Source: Acidothermales bacterium (GTDB taxonomy: Bacteria; Actinomycetota; Actinomycetes; Streptosporangiales; WHST01). Taken from it: a stretch of 8,207 nt of DNA. The DNA lies in NCBI GenBank assembly GCA_017354575.1, contig JAFMQP010000166.1, positions 1 through 8,207 on the forward strand. The letters run 5' to 3'. The position numbers and the translations under genes are program-made. Under the pieces are notes generated by a model that was given only the letters and a program-made list of their open reading frames with translations, was not told the DNA's origin and did no database searches. Below, in pieces: positions 7,961-8,207 of this stretch (its first letter is position 1; the number at the start of each line of letters is the position of its first letter).

Positions 7961-8207
7961 ATGGCCGTGCTCGACGGTGTCTACAGCGTGGGTCCGGAGT
8001 CCGGGCGTCTGCTCGTCAGGACCGCACGCACGGGTCTCGGTGCCAAGGCGGGCCACGACCTCACGCTGGAGGCGACCCGCTGGCACGGCCGGCTCACCGT
8101 CGACGCCGCCGACCCGGCGAACTCCGCGGTGACGCTGGAGGTCGACGTCGCGAGCCTGGAGGTGCGCGAGGGCACCGGCGGCGTCAAGCCGCTCACAGAC
8201 TCCGACC
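7961..8207 (+). CDS. YceI-family protein (partial, C-terminus off the right edge)
   Basis: The first 82 residues of a YceI-like protein, a lipocalin-like beta barrel thought to bind polyprenoid or other amphiphilic molecules. The start MAVLDGVYSVGPESGRLLVR and the block GLGAKAGHDLTLEATRWHG (27-45) are typical, followed by alternating strands TVDAAD, AVTLEVDVASLEVREG and the usual GGVKPLTDSD. There is no signal peptide, so this version is probably cytoplasmic, like many actinobacterial copies. The frame is open to the window end; a full protein would be about 170-190 residues. It starts 22 bases after bldD on the same strand with no visible terminator between, so it may be co-transcribed with bldD or use its own leaderless promoter. 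Family is clear; the precise role is unknown. Confidence 0.85.
   Translation, partial: MAVLDGVYSVGPESGRLLVRTARTGLGAKAGHDLTLEATRWHGRLTVDAADPANSAVTLEVDVASLEVREGTGGVKPLTDSD

Noticed and set aside
7309..7962. 217-codon minus-strand frame opposite bldD
   Set aside because: bldD is unmistakable on the plus strand, and the reverse frame has shadow composition.

Overview
This window is high-GC DNA from an actinobacterium. The evidence is GTG starts, genes packed with 4-8 base overlaps, a recognisable BldD, and the gene order pyrR-pyrB-pyrC-(PH-like membrane protein)-carA-carB divergent from bldD. From memory, Streptomyces coelicolor has the same neighbourhood (bldD SCO1489 beside pyrR SCO1488), and Mycobacterium has a similar operon with an unknown membrane protein (Rv1382) between pyrC and carA. 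I cannot assign a genus from the sequence.

Layout. Positions 1-7146, minus strand: the de novo pyrimidine (UMP) operon, read right to left. It holds pyrR (regulator), pyrB (aspartate carbamoyltransferase), pyrC (dihydroorotase), a small membrane protein with a PH-like domain, carA (carbamoyl-phosphate synthase glutaminase subunit) and carB (synthetase subunit, running off the left edge at about residue 882 of about 1100). CarAB makes carbamoyl phosphate, PyrB joins it to aspartate, and PyrC closes the ring to dihydroorotate. The later genes (pyrD, pyrF) would lie beyond the left edge if the usual order holds. Nearly every junction overlaps (ATGA, GTGA or 8 nt). The exception is a roughly 97-base gap between pyrC and the PH-like gene, which holds a nested inverted repeat built on three GGGGWCCCC cores spaced exactly 31 bases apart.

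Positions 7147-7443: the divergent pyrR/bldD control region. The pyr side carries a short leader with a hairpin that matches the PyrR-binding loop (CNGNGA hexaloop). Its lower stem pairs with the pyrR Shine-Dalgarno sequence, so the expected control is translational repression by PyrR. The bldD side has a good -35/-10 promoter with a partial BldD-box-like dyad over the -10 and start region, consistent with autorepression.

Positions 7444-7938, plus strand: bldD, the c-di-GMP-responsive master repressor of development, with its c-di-GMP motif intact. Positions 7961-8207, plus strand: the start of a YceI-family gene, possibly leaderless, cut by the right edge.

Most of the window is a well-known chromosomal locus and I see no new defence or mobile system. 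The points worth a second look are the pyrC/PH-like gap and its repeat, the conserved PH-like protein of unknown role, and the control signals between pyrR and bldD.
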